A stretch of 64,000 nucleotides of DNA from assembly GCF_007748195.1 (NCBI RefSeq), contig NZ_CP037920.1, forward strand, positions 4,601,800-4,665,799. The letters are read 5' to 3'. The position numbers and the translations under genes were made by a program. Source of the DNA: Gimesia aquarii. Lineage in GTDB: Bacteria; Planctomycetota; Planctomycetia; Planctomycetales; Planctomycetaceae. Below, piece by piece: positions 17,558 through 25,553 of the stretch. The notes under the pieces were generated by a model that was given only the letters and a program-made list of their open reading frames with translations, had not been told where the DNA came from and ran no database searches. How positions within the stretch are numbered: the stretch's first letter is position 1; every line of letters starts with the position of its first letter.

Positions 17558-19060
17558 TCACTTTTGTGAAATGGTTGTTGGGGTTTGCTCATCTACCTGC
17601 AACGCAGCTTTCGCTATATTTCGTAGCATGCCTGAAAAGACAAAATGATGCAGCGGGCAAACCGCATACCAGTACAAACGCCCAAGCAGACCGATGGGAT
17701 CATAAATCGCTGTTTGCGTGATGGTCGAAGATTGATCGTTACCCGTTACCTGGAATTCGAGCCAGGCGCGTCCGGGGAGTTTCATCTCGGCAACCAGTCG
17801 TAGACGATGCTCAGGCTCATAAGCTTCCACGCGCCAGAAGTCGACGGTATCGCCAACCCGCAAATGTTCCGCATGCAAACGACCACGACGCATGCCGACG
17901 CCACCTACCAGTAAATCCATAAACCCTCGCAGATGCCATAACCAGTTGCAGGCATACCAGCCAGTATCGCCGCCAATTCGTTGAATTGGCTGAAACGCAA
18001 TCGAGGGAGGACGGGCAACTTGTGTCGTCCGCGAATCGACAAGTCGCGTACCAAATCGAACTCCCACCCAGGTGGGAAGTGCGCCCGAAGAAGAAAGCGC
18101 ATCGGACCACCGCGTCTCCGCGAAGGCTTTGTCTTCATTCGCCAAGGCACGACGAATCGCCTGTTCGATGCCCATCGGTTGGATATCAAATACGTTCAAA
18201 GCGGCATCATCGCGAACCACCGTGGAATGCACGATGCTTTCAATCAGTTTACGCCCAATGCGCGCGTATAAGGGTGTGACTAACCCCAACCACAGACTCG
18301 AAAGATAGGGTGTTAACACAGGTACCGGTATCATGCGAATTCGTAAATTACGACACTTAGCATACACACGCATGATGTCGGCGTAAGAATCTTGATCAGC
18401 ACCGCCGATCTCATAGACGTGATAGTCTGAGAGCGGCAAATTCATGGCTGCCGTTAGATAGCCAATCAAATCTTCAATGGCAATCGGTTGCGCGTTACGC
18501 ATCACCCACTTGGGTGTAATCATGATCGGCAGACGTTCCACCAACGAACGAATCATCTCAAAGGAGAGGCTTCCCGAACCGATGACAATCGACGCACGAA
18601 ACTCTAGCACAGGGACATCTGACTCGCGCAAAATTTCTCCCACTTCCTGGCGACTCCGTAGATGAGGCGAGAGTTCTTCATGCTCATCTCCCAGTCCTCC
18701 CAGATAGATAATGCGTTCCACTCCTGCCACGCGCGCCGCTTCCGCGAAATTCCGTGCGGCCAGACGATCGTTTTCCTCAAACGAACCTTTGACCCCCATC
18801 GAGTGAATTAGATAGTAGGCAACTTTCACCCCCTTAAGTACGGCATCGAGTGTTTCACGTTCGAGTACATCGCCAGCCACCACTTCAGTCGAAGCGGCCA
18901 CCTTAGGCTGCAGGATTTCAGGACGTCGTGCCAGGCAACGCACTCGATAACCACTCTGTTCCAGCACAGGCAGCAATCGCCCACCCACGTAGCCCGTGGC
19001 CCCCGTAAGCAAAATTAACCCGGTTTCAGCAGCAGCAACTAGACTTTCTGATTCAGGCAT
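17558..19060 (-). CDS. SDR family NAD(P)-binding oxidoreductase with DUF2867 domain
   Basis: The 500-residue protein has an N-terminal Rossmann domain (residues about 14-300) of the atypical/extended SDR type. It starts ILLTGATGYVGGRLLPVLEQ and has RCLARRPE, YYLIHSMG and IYLGGLGDE. The C-terminal part (about 330-490) has the DUF2867 pattern (GGDTGWYACNWLWHLRGFMD, AYEPEHRLRLVAEMKLPG). Substrate is unknown; similar proteins are annotated as NAD-dependent epimerase/dehydratase-like. It is a single gene with about 150-180 bp of spacing on each side. Confidence 0.88.
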   Translation of the reverse strand: MPESESLVAAAETGLILLTGATGYVGGRLLPVLEQSGYRVRCLARRPEILQPKVAASTEVVAGDVLERETLDAVLKGVKVAYYLIHSMGVKGSFEENDRLAARNFAEAARVAGVERIIYLGGLGDEHEELSPHLRSRQEVGEILRESDVPVLEFRASIVIGSGSLSFEMIRSLVERLPIMITPKWVMRNAQPIAIEDLIGYLTAAMNLPLSDYHVYEIGGADQDSYADIMRVYAKCRNLRIRMIPVPVLTPYLSSLWLGLVTPLYARIGRKLIESIVHSTVVRDDAALNVFDIQPMGIEQAIRRALANEDKAFAETRWSDALSSSGALPTWVGVRFGTRLVDSRTTQVARPPSIAFQPIQRIGGDTGWYACNWLWHLRGFMDLLVGGVGMRRGRLHAEHLRVGDTVDFWRVEAYEPEHRLRLVAEMKLPGRAWLEFQVTGNDQSSTITQTAIYDPIGLLGRLYWYAVCPLHHFVFSGMLRNIAKAALQVDEQTPTTISQK

Positions 19061-19236
19061 TGATGCAGGCGCTTTCGTTTTTGTGATTCCTACTTATGGT
19101 GGAGATCACTAAAACATCTCTACAGTAGAAGAACGAATGGAACACACGTGATTATAGCGCCAAAGAATCAAATAGTGAGTTCTCTTTTGAAAAAATCACC
19201 GAATTCTACAGGGATGATAGCGATGACGAACTAGTT

Positions 19237-19866
19237 TCATCGAACCACGTGTCGATTGCCATCATAGGCAATCGCTTTTTGTCGCCTGATCACCATATCC
19301 CAATCCATACGGTGTGGTGGATCCAGATAATGCTGATAAGCGACTGCCATTTGCCGTGCGACTTCGCGATAAGGCACGTTACCAAAACCGGCACCCATCG
19401 CAGGGAAAACGACGGTTTTGATTTTGTCTTTCTCATCAACCTGACTCACATTATGCTGGTACACCGCCAGTAACGAGGCCCATGTCGCGGCATACACCTT
19501 ATCTGTCCCGGAAATCGAACCGGGCACACGCATCGTGGGAGAATGGGCAACGAATGGATAATCAGCATTACCCGTCGGTTCGATGAAAGAACTGCCTATC
19601 GGTTGTTCGCCTAGATAGGCGTCCATAATGCGATATTGAATCCGACGCATCAGGTCTTCACCATGAAAATGCACCACGGCAGCGTCAATCCCGGCGTTCA
19701 TGATCCCAAACGCATTGGCTGCCGTCACAAAACAATCATGCGGAGGCAAATCTTCAAAGCGACTTTCGAGTACAGTCACTCGGGGTAAATCTTGAAAGCG
19801 ATCACGAAATGCGTCGCACATTTCTGTTTCTGGATGAATTAACCAAAGATCAATGGGCAATGCCAT
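19237..19866 (-). CDS. Macro domain protein
   Basis: From the ATG at 19866 the product is 209 residues; a TTG at 19932 would add 22 residues with no family support. A macro domain fills it. DCFVTAANAFGIMNAGIDAA is the ADP-ribose-binding loop region, and VFPAMGAGFGNVPYREVARQ is the second conserved loop. Such domains bind or hydrolyse ADP-ribose and its derivatives. The absence of the usual GGG in the first loop, where NAGID is found, makes this a divergent member whose catalytic status is unclear. A separate PARG-like gene is at 52130-52987. Confidence 0.83.
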   Translation of the reverse strand: MALPIDLWLIHPETEMCDAFRDRFQDLPRVTVLESRFEDLPPHDCFVTAANAFGIMNAGIDAAVVHFHGEDLMRRIQYRIMDAYLGEQPIGSSFIEPTGNADYPFVAHSPTMRVPGSISGTDKVYAATWASLLAVYQHNVSQVDEKDKIKTVVFPAMGAGFGNVPYREVARQMAVAYQHYLDPPHRMDWDMVIRRQKAIAYDGNRHVVR

Positions 19867-20036
19867 AGTGTAGCTGAGAACCTTTCTGAATATCTCTCGA
19901 GATTTATAACATGGTCGTTCAGGATAAGTCAACCAGGAACATGCTTAATCTCAAGTGCGATCTTTGTAAAAAATCTGAGTGAAAGATCTCAAAAGCGCTG
20001 ATCATTGTTTAAATGGAATATCCAATGAAAGAAATT

Positions 20037-20465
20037 TCAGTCAAGAATTTCAATTGATTCAGGTTGACCCCAAGCATAGCTTACATCATCAATGGTAATT
20101 TTTGACACCATGATGCCAATTTCATGATCATTCAGTTGAAGCATCACGCAACCAGGACGCAGGGTAATATCTTGAAATGTCATTTTTATTCCCGACATCT
20201 CATCTGCTTCATCAGGTAACTTGAAAGTCCCCGACTTAATCACATCAGTACCAATATCTTTAAATAAAACCTGGCGGCTCAGATGATCTGATTCAGTTCC
20301 CGCTCGTCGAATCGTCAGAATCAGATCGGGCCCCTCGTTGTCAACTTCCACTTCCCAATATCCCTGACTGGCATTGTACGAAAGGAACCACAGAAAAAAG
20401 AGAATCACTAAAACAAAACATACACCAATAACGTAAAGCAGATCCAGTTTCTCAGACTTTTTCAT
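20037..20465 (-). CDS. Hypothetical single-pass membrane protein
   Basis: The 142-residue protein has one N-terminal membrane segment (residues about 8-27, LLYVIGVCFVLVILFFLWFL) followed by an extracytoplasmic beta-rich domain (GYWEVEVDNEGPDLILTIRR, then MTFQDITLRPGCVMLQLND). I do not recognise the family. Its start is 10 nt after the HEAT-like gene, and it is the last gene of an apparent three-gene unit. Confidence 0.62.
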   Translation of the reverse strand: MKKSEKLDLLYVIGVCFVLVILFFLWFLSYNASQGYWEVEVDNEGPDLILTIRRAGTESDHLSRQVLFKDIGTDVIKSGTFKLPDEADEMSGIKMTFQDITLRPGCVMLQLNDHEIGIMVSKITIDDVSYAWGQPESIEILD

Positions 20466-20475
20466 TTCCGCGCTC

Positions 20476-20976
20476 TCAGCTCTGTTTCAAAATGTTTCGA
20501 ATTCTGGCTTTGACTGACGCTGCTTCATTCTGCATTGCCTGATCCAGAAGCTGATCGACCTCTGCCTGATATTCCGGATATTGTTTAGCAAGCACATAAA
20601 ACCCGTTATAAGCCCAGGCTCTCACGAACTTATTCTGATCAGCGAGACAATTCCTCAGAAAAGATTCAACGACTTTGACTTTCGACTTACGAATGGGCAT
20701 CAATGGCATAGATTGCAAAATATGTAACTTCGATTCCCAATGTTCCAATTTGGGCAGCGTTCTGTAAATACTTCCTATCTCTTGAAGAGTCAAATGCCCC
20801 TTATCCTCCAAATGCTTCTTTAATAGCCAGGTGGCGCCTTTTTGGTAAGGTACCTGTTTGATCAAAGAAAGTGCCTCAGAAATAAAGGCAGGTGCATGAT
20901 AATAACGGCTGTAAATCAAGTGAATGTCATCGGCAGATTTGCCATCCCAGTCAGCAATTTCTTGTTGCATGCTCAT
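20476..20976 (-). CDS. HEAT-repeat-like helical protein
   Basis: The 166-residue protein is all helical, with repeated helix pairs. The clearest is LADQNKFVRAWAYNGFYVLA (about residues 112-131), which has the D-x-x-x-VR-x-x-A spacing of HEAT repeats, ending in ARIRNILKQS. It has no signal or membrane segment and probably serves as a scaffold. Its first 4 bp (ATGA) overlap the stop of the upstream membrane protein gene, so the two should be translationally coupled. The single-pass protein gene follows 10 nt later. Confidence 0.62.
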   Translation of the reverse strand: MSMQQEIADWDGKSADDIHLIYSRYYHAPAFISEALSLIKQVPYQKGATWLLKKHLEDKGHLTLQEIGSIYRTLPKLEHWESKLHILQSMPLMPIRKSKVKVVESFLRNCLADQNKFVRAWAYNGFYVLAKQYPEYQAEVDQLLDQAMQNEAASVKARIRNILKQS

Positions 20977-21497
20977 GTTTCAGATACTTCGCTACTTGAT
21001 TCTTTTACTTCAATTTCAGATTCGGGAGCCTCAAGTTTGACAACCGTTTCTTTCTTCTGCGTCGTTACTTGAACCTCCGCTTTCTTATCGGTTGTCTCAT
21101 TTCCCTTTAGTAGTTCACTGCAAGTCTTAAACCAGGCGACCACGTGCAATAGCACCATCACCGTGCCTGCGATCAGGAACAACCACAAACTGGTAGACAA
21201 CAACCAGGGCAGAGGGTCTATCTGATGAAACTGTTTGTTCCAGAGTTGATTGAATCCCAATACATTCCAAAGCAGATAAATGCCTAAAATAAAGGCAGAC
21301 AGAACCATCGGCAGATCAGCCAGAGTCAGCCAGCCTAGTTTCTTGCGTATTTCCCATTTTTTACTCGCAGCTTTGGGATCATCCCCGGGAATTTCATTCA
21401 TTTTCTGAATCGCCAACAGTCTGATCGCAGACAGATAAGCAGATAACGTAATTGCGATTCCAAAAATTGCCATAAGATTACTGGTTTCGGTGATCAT
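20973..21497 (-). CDS. Membrane protein with acidic C-terminal tail
   Basis: The 174-residue protein has three hydrophobic segments, at about residues 8-28, 55-78 and 93-118. A cytoplasmic basic loop (DDPKAASKKWEIRKKLGW) lies after the first, and the tail of about 45 residues is rich in Glu, Lys, Ser and Thr. GGGAG lies 7 nt before the ATG. No family is recognised. It is the first gene of the three-gene unit and overlaps the HEAT-like gene by 4 bp. Confidence 0.62.
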   Translation of the reverse strand: MITETSNLMAIFGIAITLSAYLSAIRLLAIQKMNEIPGDDPKAASKKWEIRKKLGWLTLADLPMVLSAFILGIYLLWNVLGFNQLWNKQFHQIDPLPWLLSTSLWLFLIAGTVMVLLHVVAWFKTCSELLKGNETTDKKAEVQVTTQKKETVVKLEAPESEIEVKESSSEVSET

Positions 21498-21619
21498 TGA
21501 GCATCTCCCTTCGAACTGGAATCAGGAATGATTCTTATCGGACCAGGCCGGTTAAAGTCAAAACTAATATTCCTCAATTGAGAGTGCCTGCTTGATTATT
21601 TTAAGTATGATTCAATACG

Positions 21620-22177
21620 CTATAGTAGTTCATCCTCAATCGTGCGTTTGATTAATTGATTCGAGGGAACTGAATTGCGATCGAGCATCTTGTGGGCTGC
21701 TTCCGCGCCAGAAACCGGAAGCGTTTCAGGATCGAGCAACCCCGCCTGTACCAGTGCGGAAGCCTGATCCCAATGAATGTGTTCTTCGCTCATCTTTCCC
21801 TCTTCGAACGAAATAATCACAATCAGAACCAGTTCTAACCGACGCCCTGTGGGCGGAACGCCCGGCAATAACCAATCCATCTGCACCGTGTGCGTACAAC
21901 GAAATACAAATTCATCCACAATACGATTCTGTCCGACAGTCCGTGAGATTAACTCTGTCTCTACATCGGCCGGCATATGTGGGATGAAATACTTGTCATA
22001 AAAGTGCTCCAACTGTTTCCGTCCCACGCCACCAGTCAGCGTCGGTATGTGATTCACATACGGCTCTTCGGTCATCGTCCCACAAGATGCGGAAGCACTC
22101 TTGGTTTCAAACTCCGCCTCTAAATGTGCTTCCCATAACTCAACCATCGCCCGCTGCTCCGGCGTCAGTTCATTCAT
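21620..22177 (-). CDS. SnoaL/NTF2-like family protein
   Basis: From the ATG at 22177 the product is 185 residues; a GTG at 22192 with GGGG upstream is an alternative. The order is NELTPEQRAMVELWEAHLEA, EPYVNHIPTLTGGVG, a central FRCTHTVQMDWLLPGVPPTG, and EEHIHWDQASALVQAGLL. This is the cone-fold SnoaL/NTF2-like pattern, most like proteins annotated as ester cyclases or carboxymethylenebutenolidase partners. No enzyme activity can be assigned. The flanking gaps are over 100 bp, so it is probably a single gene. Confidence 0.78.
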   Translation of the reverse strand: MNELTPEQRAMVELWEAHLEAEFETKSASASCGTMTEEPYVNHIPTLTGGVGRKQLEHFYDKYFIPHMPADVETELISRTVGQNRIVDEFVFRCTHTVQMDWLLPGVPPTGRRLELVLIVIISFEEGKMSEEHIHWDQASALVQAGLLDPETLPVSGAEAAHKMLDRNSVPSNQLIKRTIEDELL

Positions 22178-22341
22178 ATCGAGTGTAAACACTTAGATTT
22201 TCCCCTGCGAAAGGCTGAAAGTCAGCTTCAGTAGTCCAAAGTGTAAGAGGATTACAAACCGATCTTCGAGTCACGATGAGGTACATAGCAACGATCAGAT
22301 TCGATTCTATCTCTTATTTATATCATAACGTAAAAATGAGA

Positions 22342-23043
22342 TTACGAAACTACTTTACATTTGAGAAATAGAAAACCGGGCTCTGTCGATAGTTTTTGGT
22401 AAGATTCCGGAGACGATTCCTGCATATGTGAGTCAGGTTCCCCCTCAGTTAATGTGATGACACACATCCCCGCATCGACAATGGCTTGAATAATCGATGT
22501 GAGAGGGCGTCGATAGTATTCCACCCGTACCGGGCGCCCAACCGTATCCCATTCATCCACAATTTTCTCAGTTAAAAAGTAATTGCCGGAGGGAGAGAGT
22601 TGATAATCGACAAAGGGATGATGTGTAGAAAAGATAAAAATGCCATCCGATTTTAAGATCCGCTTGATATCAGAAAACAGTTTCGTGAAATCTTCGAGAT
22701 AATGAATCATCAAAGGGCAAACAGCCACATCAAAAGTCTGATCCTGTTCGTTGGGTAATCCATCAGCAAGATTTTGAACATAGCATTGAATCTTATCACC
22801 CAATTTTTCCTTTACGATTTGAATCATTTCTTGAGAACCATCAACGGCAGTGACTTTGGCACCGTTCTCAACCAGAAATTTAGAATAAAGCCCCGGCCCA
22901 CAACCTAAATCAATCACTGTTTTCTCATTCACTTCAGGGAGCAATGAGAGTAATGATGGCCGTTCATAATGGGCATTATAAGAATTATTTTGAATCGCCG
23001 AGTCATATTCTCTGGCGAATTCATCATACATGGGATTGTTCAT
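22342..23043 (-). CDS. Class I SAM-dependent methyltransferase
   Basis: The 233-residue protein has the Rossmann-like methyltransferase core. Motif I is VIDLGCGPGLYSKFLVENGA, followed by VTAVDGSQEMI, DVAVCPLMIHYLEDF (motif IV region) and LKSDGIFIFSTHHPF. It resembles UbiE/methyltransf_11-type small-molecule methyltransferases. The substrate is unknown. The membrane PH/GNAT gene lies upstream on the same strand, with only 24 nt between, so they are likely co-transcribed. Confidence 0.88.
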   Translation of the reverse strand: MNNPMYDEFAREYDSAIQNNSYNAHYERPSLLSLLPEVNEKTVIDLGCGPGLYSKFLVENGAKVTAVDGSQEMIQIVKEKLGDKIQCYVQNLADGLPNEQDQTFDVAVCPLMIHYLEDFTKLFSDIKRILKSDGIFIFSTHHPFVDYQLSPSGNYFLTEKIVDEWDTVGRPVRVEYYRRPLTSIIQAIVDAGMCVITLTEGEPDSHMQESSPESYQKLSTEPGFLFLKCKVVS

Positions 23044-23067
23044 TTAGTTCTCAATCAAGCTAAAACA

Positions 23068-23979
23068 TTATGTCTTGGCAGTCGTCATTCCGTCTGATTG
23101 TTTTTTCTGCATGAATCGGTTGCCATCCATTTTCCAGTCCTCCCAACCCAGATGGCGGAAAAATCCGACTGCGCGAACCTTCTCATTGGGATCGGTCGTC
23201 AGCCAAATCTCTAGCCAGCCTCGTGCCCAGAGCGAATCTTCAACCATTGTCAACAGTCTCTTACCGATACCGTTCCCTTCATACTCCCGTAGTACCGCGA
23301 TCACCCACATCTCTCCCGTTTTTCTGTTGCCAATCGCAAAACCAACTACCCGATTCTCAATCTCACAAAGCCAACCTTGATGCGTATGTTTCAGCATCTG
23401 TTTCACTACGTTGTAAGTATACCCCAAAGATTCCAGCTCTTCCGCGCCGTTTGAATTTTCCCAGGTTGCAATCCGCACCTCAAAAAGTGCTGGGATATCC
23501 TCTAATTGAATTTCTCTGTATTTTGCGTTTGCCTGGTAGATCCTCCCGATCAGCTCTTCAATATCATTGTTTTCATCCCATGAAAGAAGATCCTCTCCGG
23601 CTGGCCAGAAACGAACTTCGGTGCCTAGCTCAGTGTCTTGACGAAAATTCATTATTACAGTCGGACGCCTACTCCTCTTAGTGCCATAGCGTATATGCTT
23701 GATGTCCCCAAGATTAACTCTGATTTCCTTTCCTGAATTTCTGAGCAATAATGAGTCCCCGTCATCATATACCTCATCAAGCACTTTTAATTCTTTGGAT
23801 TTCATAATGCTCCACAGAGCGATAATTATGATTGGGGTGAAATAAATAGCGAAAATCGGATTTCCTCGTACCCCAAATACAAGCATGGTCATAACATAGA
23901 ATAAAGCACACAGAAAAATAATTGGGTAAAGCTTTTTATGAAAGAAAGTGACTCTACAAGATATTTTTTTCATGACCAT
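23068..23979 (-). CDS. Membrane PH-like domain fused to GNAT acetyltransferase
   Basis: From the ATG at 23979 the product is 303 residues (a TTG at 24045 adds nothing recognisable). Residues 1-60 carry two membrane segments (YPIIFLCALFYVMTMLVFGV and AIYFTPIIIIALW). Residues about 60-150 form a beta-rich PH-like unit (EIRVNLGDIKHIRYGTKRSR, TVIMNFRQ). Residues about 155-300 are a complete GNAT domain, starting KYREIQLEDIPALFEVR, with the acetyl-CoA loop LREYEGNGIGKRLL and the ending VGFFRHLGWE. The frame is continuous. The fusion would place an acetyltransferase at the membrane. It could be a real fusion or a joined pair of genes. Confidence 0.75.
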   Translation of the reverse strand: MVMKKISCRVTFFHKKLYPIIFLCALFYVMTMLVFGVRGNPIFAIYFTPIIIIALWSIMKSKELKVLDEVYDDGDSLLLRNSGKEIRVNLGDIKHIRYGTKRSRRPTVIMNFRQDTELGTEVRFWPAGEDLLSWDENNDIEELIGRIYQANAKYREIQLEDIPALFEVRIATWENSNGAEELESLGYTYNVVKQMLKHTHQGWLCEIENRVVGFAIGNRKTGEMWVIAVLREYEGNGIGKRLLTMVEDSLWARGWLEIWLTTDPNEKVRAVGFFRHLGWEDWKMDGNRFMQKKQSDGMTTAKT

Positions 23980-24060
23980 TTTGCAATCTGTTTGATTAAT
24001 CGTAATAAAAACAGAAAGAGTAGATTCCGAAACAAAACAAACCAAATATCTTGTAATTTT

Positions 24061-24732
24061 TCATTGGCTCAAAGATACACTCTCTGAAGCGACATTCTGC
24101 CAGACACCAAATCGTATCAAACCGGGAACGACACTCAGCATTACTATCAACCCGATTGTACCAATCACGAATGAAACAAAACCCAAAGTGTAAACAGGAA
24201 TTTGTTCGCAACCACACAACTGGTACCTTGCATAAATCATTTGTGGATAATCAGCCAAAGCAGTCACTCCATCTTCTATAATTATCGTCGCCGTATAGTC
24301 CCCCGTTCGAAAAGTAGGAATGTCGGCCAATATAATATCTCCAGTGACATTCCGTATGATCCGACCATTTTGAGGATGAACTCCTAAATGAACCAATTCT
24401 CTGCTATCAACCTCATTTCCTTCCGCATCGGTGAATGTAATCGAAGCCGATAAACCAGTCAGTAGTCCGTCAGGTACATTTCCCGCTTCATCTTTAATAT
24501 TACAGTCCAAAACAATAAGCTCACCGTGCGAGATACTACAGGTCTGATGAAAAGGAACACTGACTTTTCCCGGCTGAGACAAATCGATGGTTGTCTCCAT
24601 CGGTCGGGCCACTATCCATTCTTGGAAATTTTCTTTGAAACGATAAGCAGATGCTCCGAAGGAATATGCGGTATAAATCAAGACCAAAGCAATAATCAAA
24701 CAGATGATCCTACCAATGGCCAGCTTTCGCAT
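24061..24732 (-). CDS. Hypothetical membrane protein with extracytoplasmic beta domain
   Basis: The ATG at 24732 gives 223 residues; a TTG at 24777 is less likely. A membrane helix lies at residues about 5-27 (IGRIICLIIALVLIYTAYSF), a beta-sandwich-like middle at 45-165 (GKVSVPFHQTCSISHGELIV, ASITFTDAEGNEVDSRELV), and a second membrane helix at about 180-205 after a CGC motif (YQLCGCEQIP). No family is recognised. It is part of a minus-strand run but is separated by about 80 bp from the next gene. Confidence 0.62.
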   Translation of the reverse strand: MRKLAIGRIICLIIALVLIYTAYSFGASAYRFKENFQEWIVARPMETTIDLSQPGKVSVPFHQTCSISHGELIVLDCNIKDEAGNVPDGLLTGLSASITFTDAEGNEVDSRELVHLGVHPQNGRIIRNVTGDIILADIPTFRTGDYTATIIIEDGVTALADYPQMIYARYQLCGCEQIPVYTLGFVSFVIGTIGLIVMLSVVPGLIRFGVWQNVASESVSLSQ

Positions 24733-24783
24733 AGTCGAGACTATCCAACTTAAACAAACAAAAAATTTAACTTGCAAGAATTG

Positions 24784-25269
24784 TTATTGGGCTTTGTCGA
24801 CATCCTCAACGATTGCGGTACCTTTCGCATCAATGCCGATGATTCGCTTTGTCGGTATCTGATCGGGCCGATAAAGCTGTGGCCGATACTGATAATCTGG
24901 ATTCTGGAGTTTCTTCACAATGATGTTTCCCAGTTCGTGATGGAGTTTTGCGGCTGTCGCCAAGTCCATCTGTGCGGTGAGTGCGGTGAAGTTCTGATTG
25001 GGATCATGCAAGCGCAACATCACACGCATATCGGGAAGGTTTTTGCCGTTTAAGTCGACTCCTCTCCAGCTCGTCTCGACACTCCATCGATAACGTGCTG
25101 GAATGGCAACCACTCCGGAATCATCAACATGCAGGGCACTGGTATACATGTTAAAAGAATTACCGTACTTGTCGATTTGATTCCTTGCAGGCGGCTCTGC
25201 AGAGAGCACAGTAAACAAGCCACAGACGACAAGGGGACCAAATATTGAGGATCTGACAAAACGTTTCAT
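24784..25269 (-). CDS. Hypothetical secreted protein
   Basis: The ATG at 25269 follows GGAGG by 6 nt and gives 161 residues; upstream in-frame codons are rejected for that reason. A signal peptide (MKRFVRSSIFGPLVVCGLFT, probable cut after SAEP) is followed by a small beta-rich domain (VVAIPARYRWSVETSWRGVD, DMRVMLRLHDPNQNF) and a helix (LATAAKLHHELGNIIVKKL). I do not recognise the family. Its only company is the minus-strand membrane gene downstream. Confidence 0.66.
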   Translation of the reverse strand: MKRFVRSSIFGPLVVCGLFTVLSAEPPARNQIDKYGNSFNMYTSALHVDDSGVVAIPARYRWSVETSWRGVDLNGKNLPDMRVMLRLHDPNQNFTALTAQMDLATAAKLHHELGNIIVKKLQNPDYQYRPQLYRPDQIPTKRIIGIDAKGTAIVEDVDKAQ

Positions 25270-25553
25270 ACTACGCCTCCATTCGTTTTTTATGTTTGCG
25301 ATGTGAATTGAGATAGCAACCATGAAAGGGGTAGCACCCACCTCAAAAACTAGACTTTTCTTTGAATCCCGTGAGTATACACAATCGCCCTTCAGATGGC
25401 ATTAAAAAATTGAGAAGTCAGCCTGCCTTTGTGGTTGATTCTGCCTGGAAAATGTTGGATAACAGTAGTAAGAAGAAATCGTCCTCACTCCCAGTTAATA
25501 CTCACTCCATCGATTCCAGTCGATTACTTATTCATTAAGAAAGTTCATTCGTG

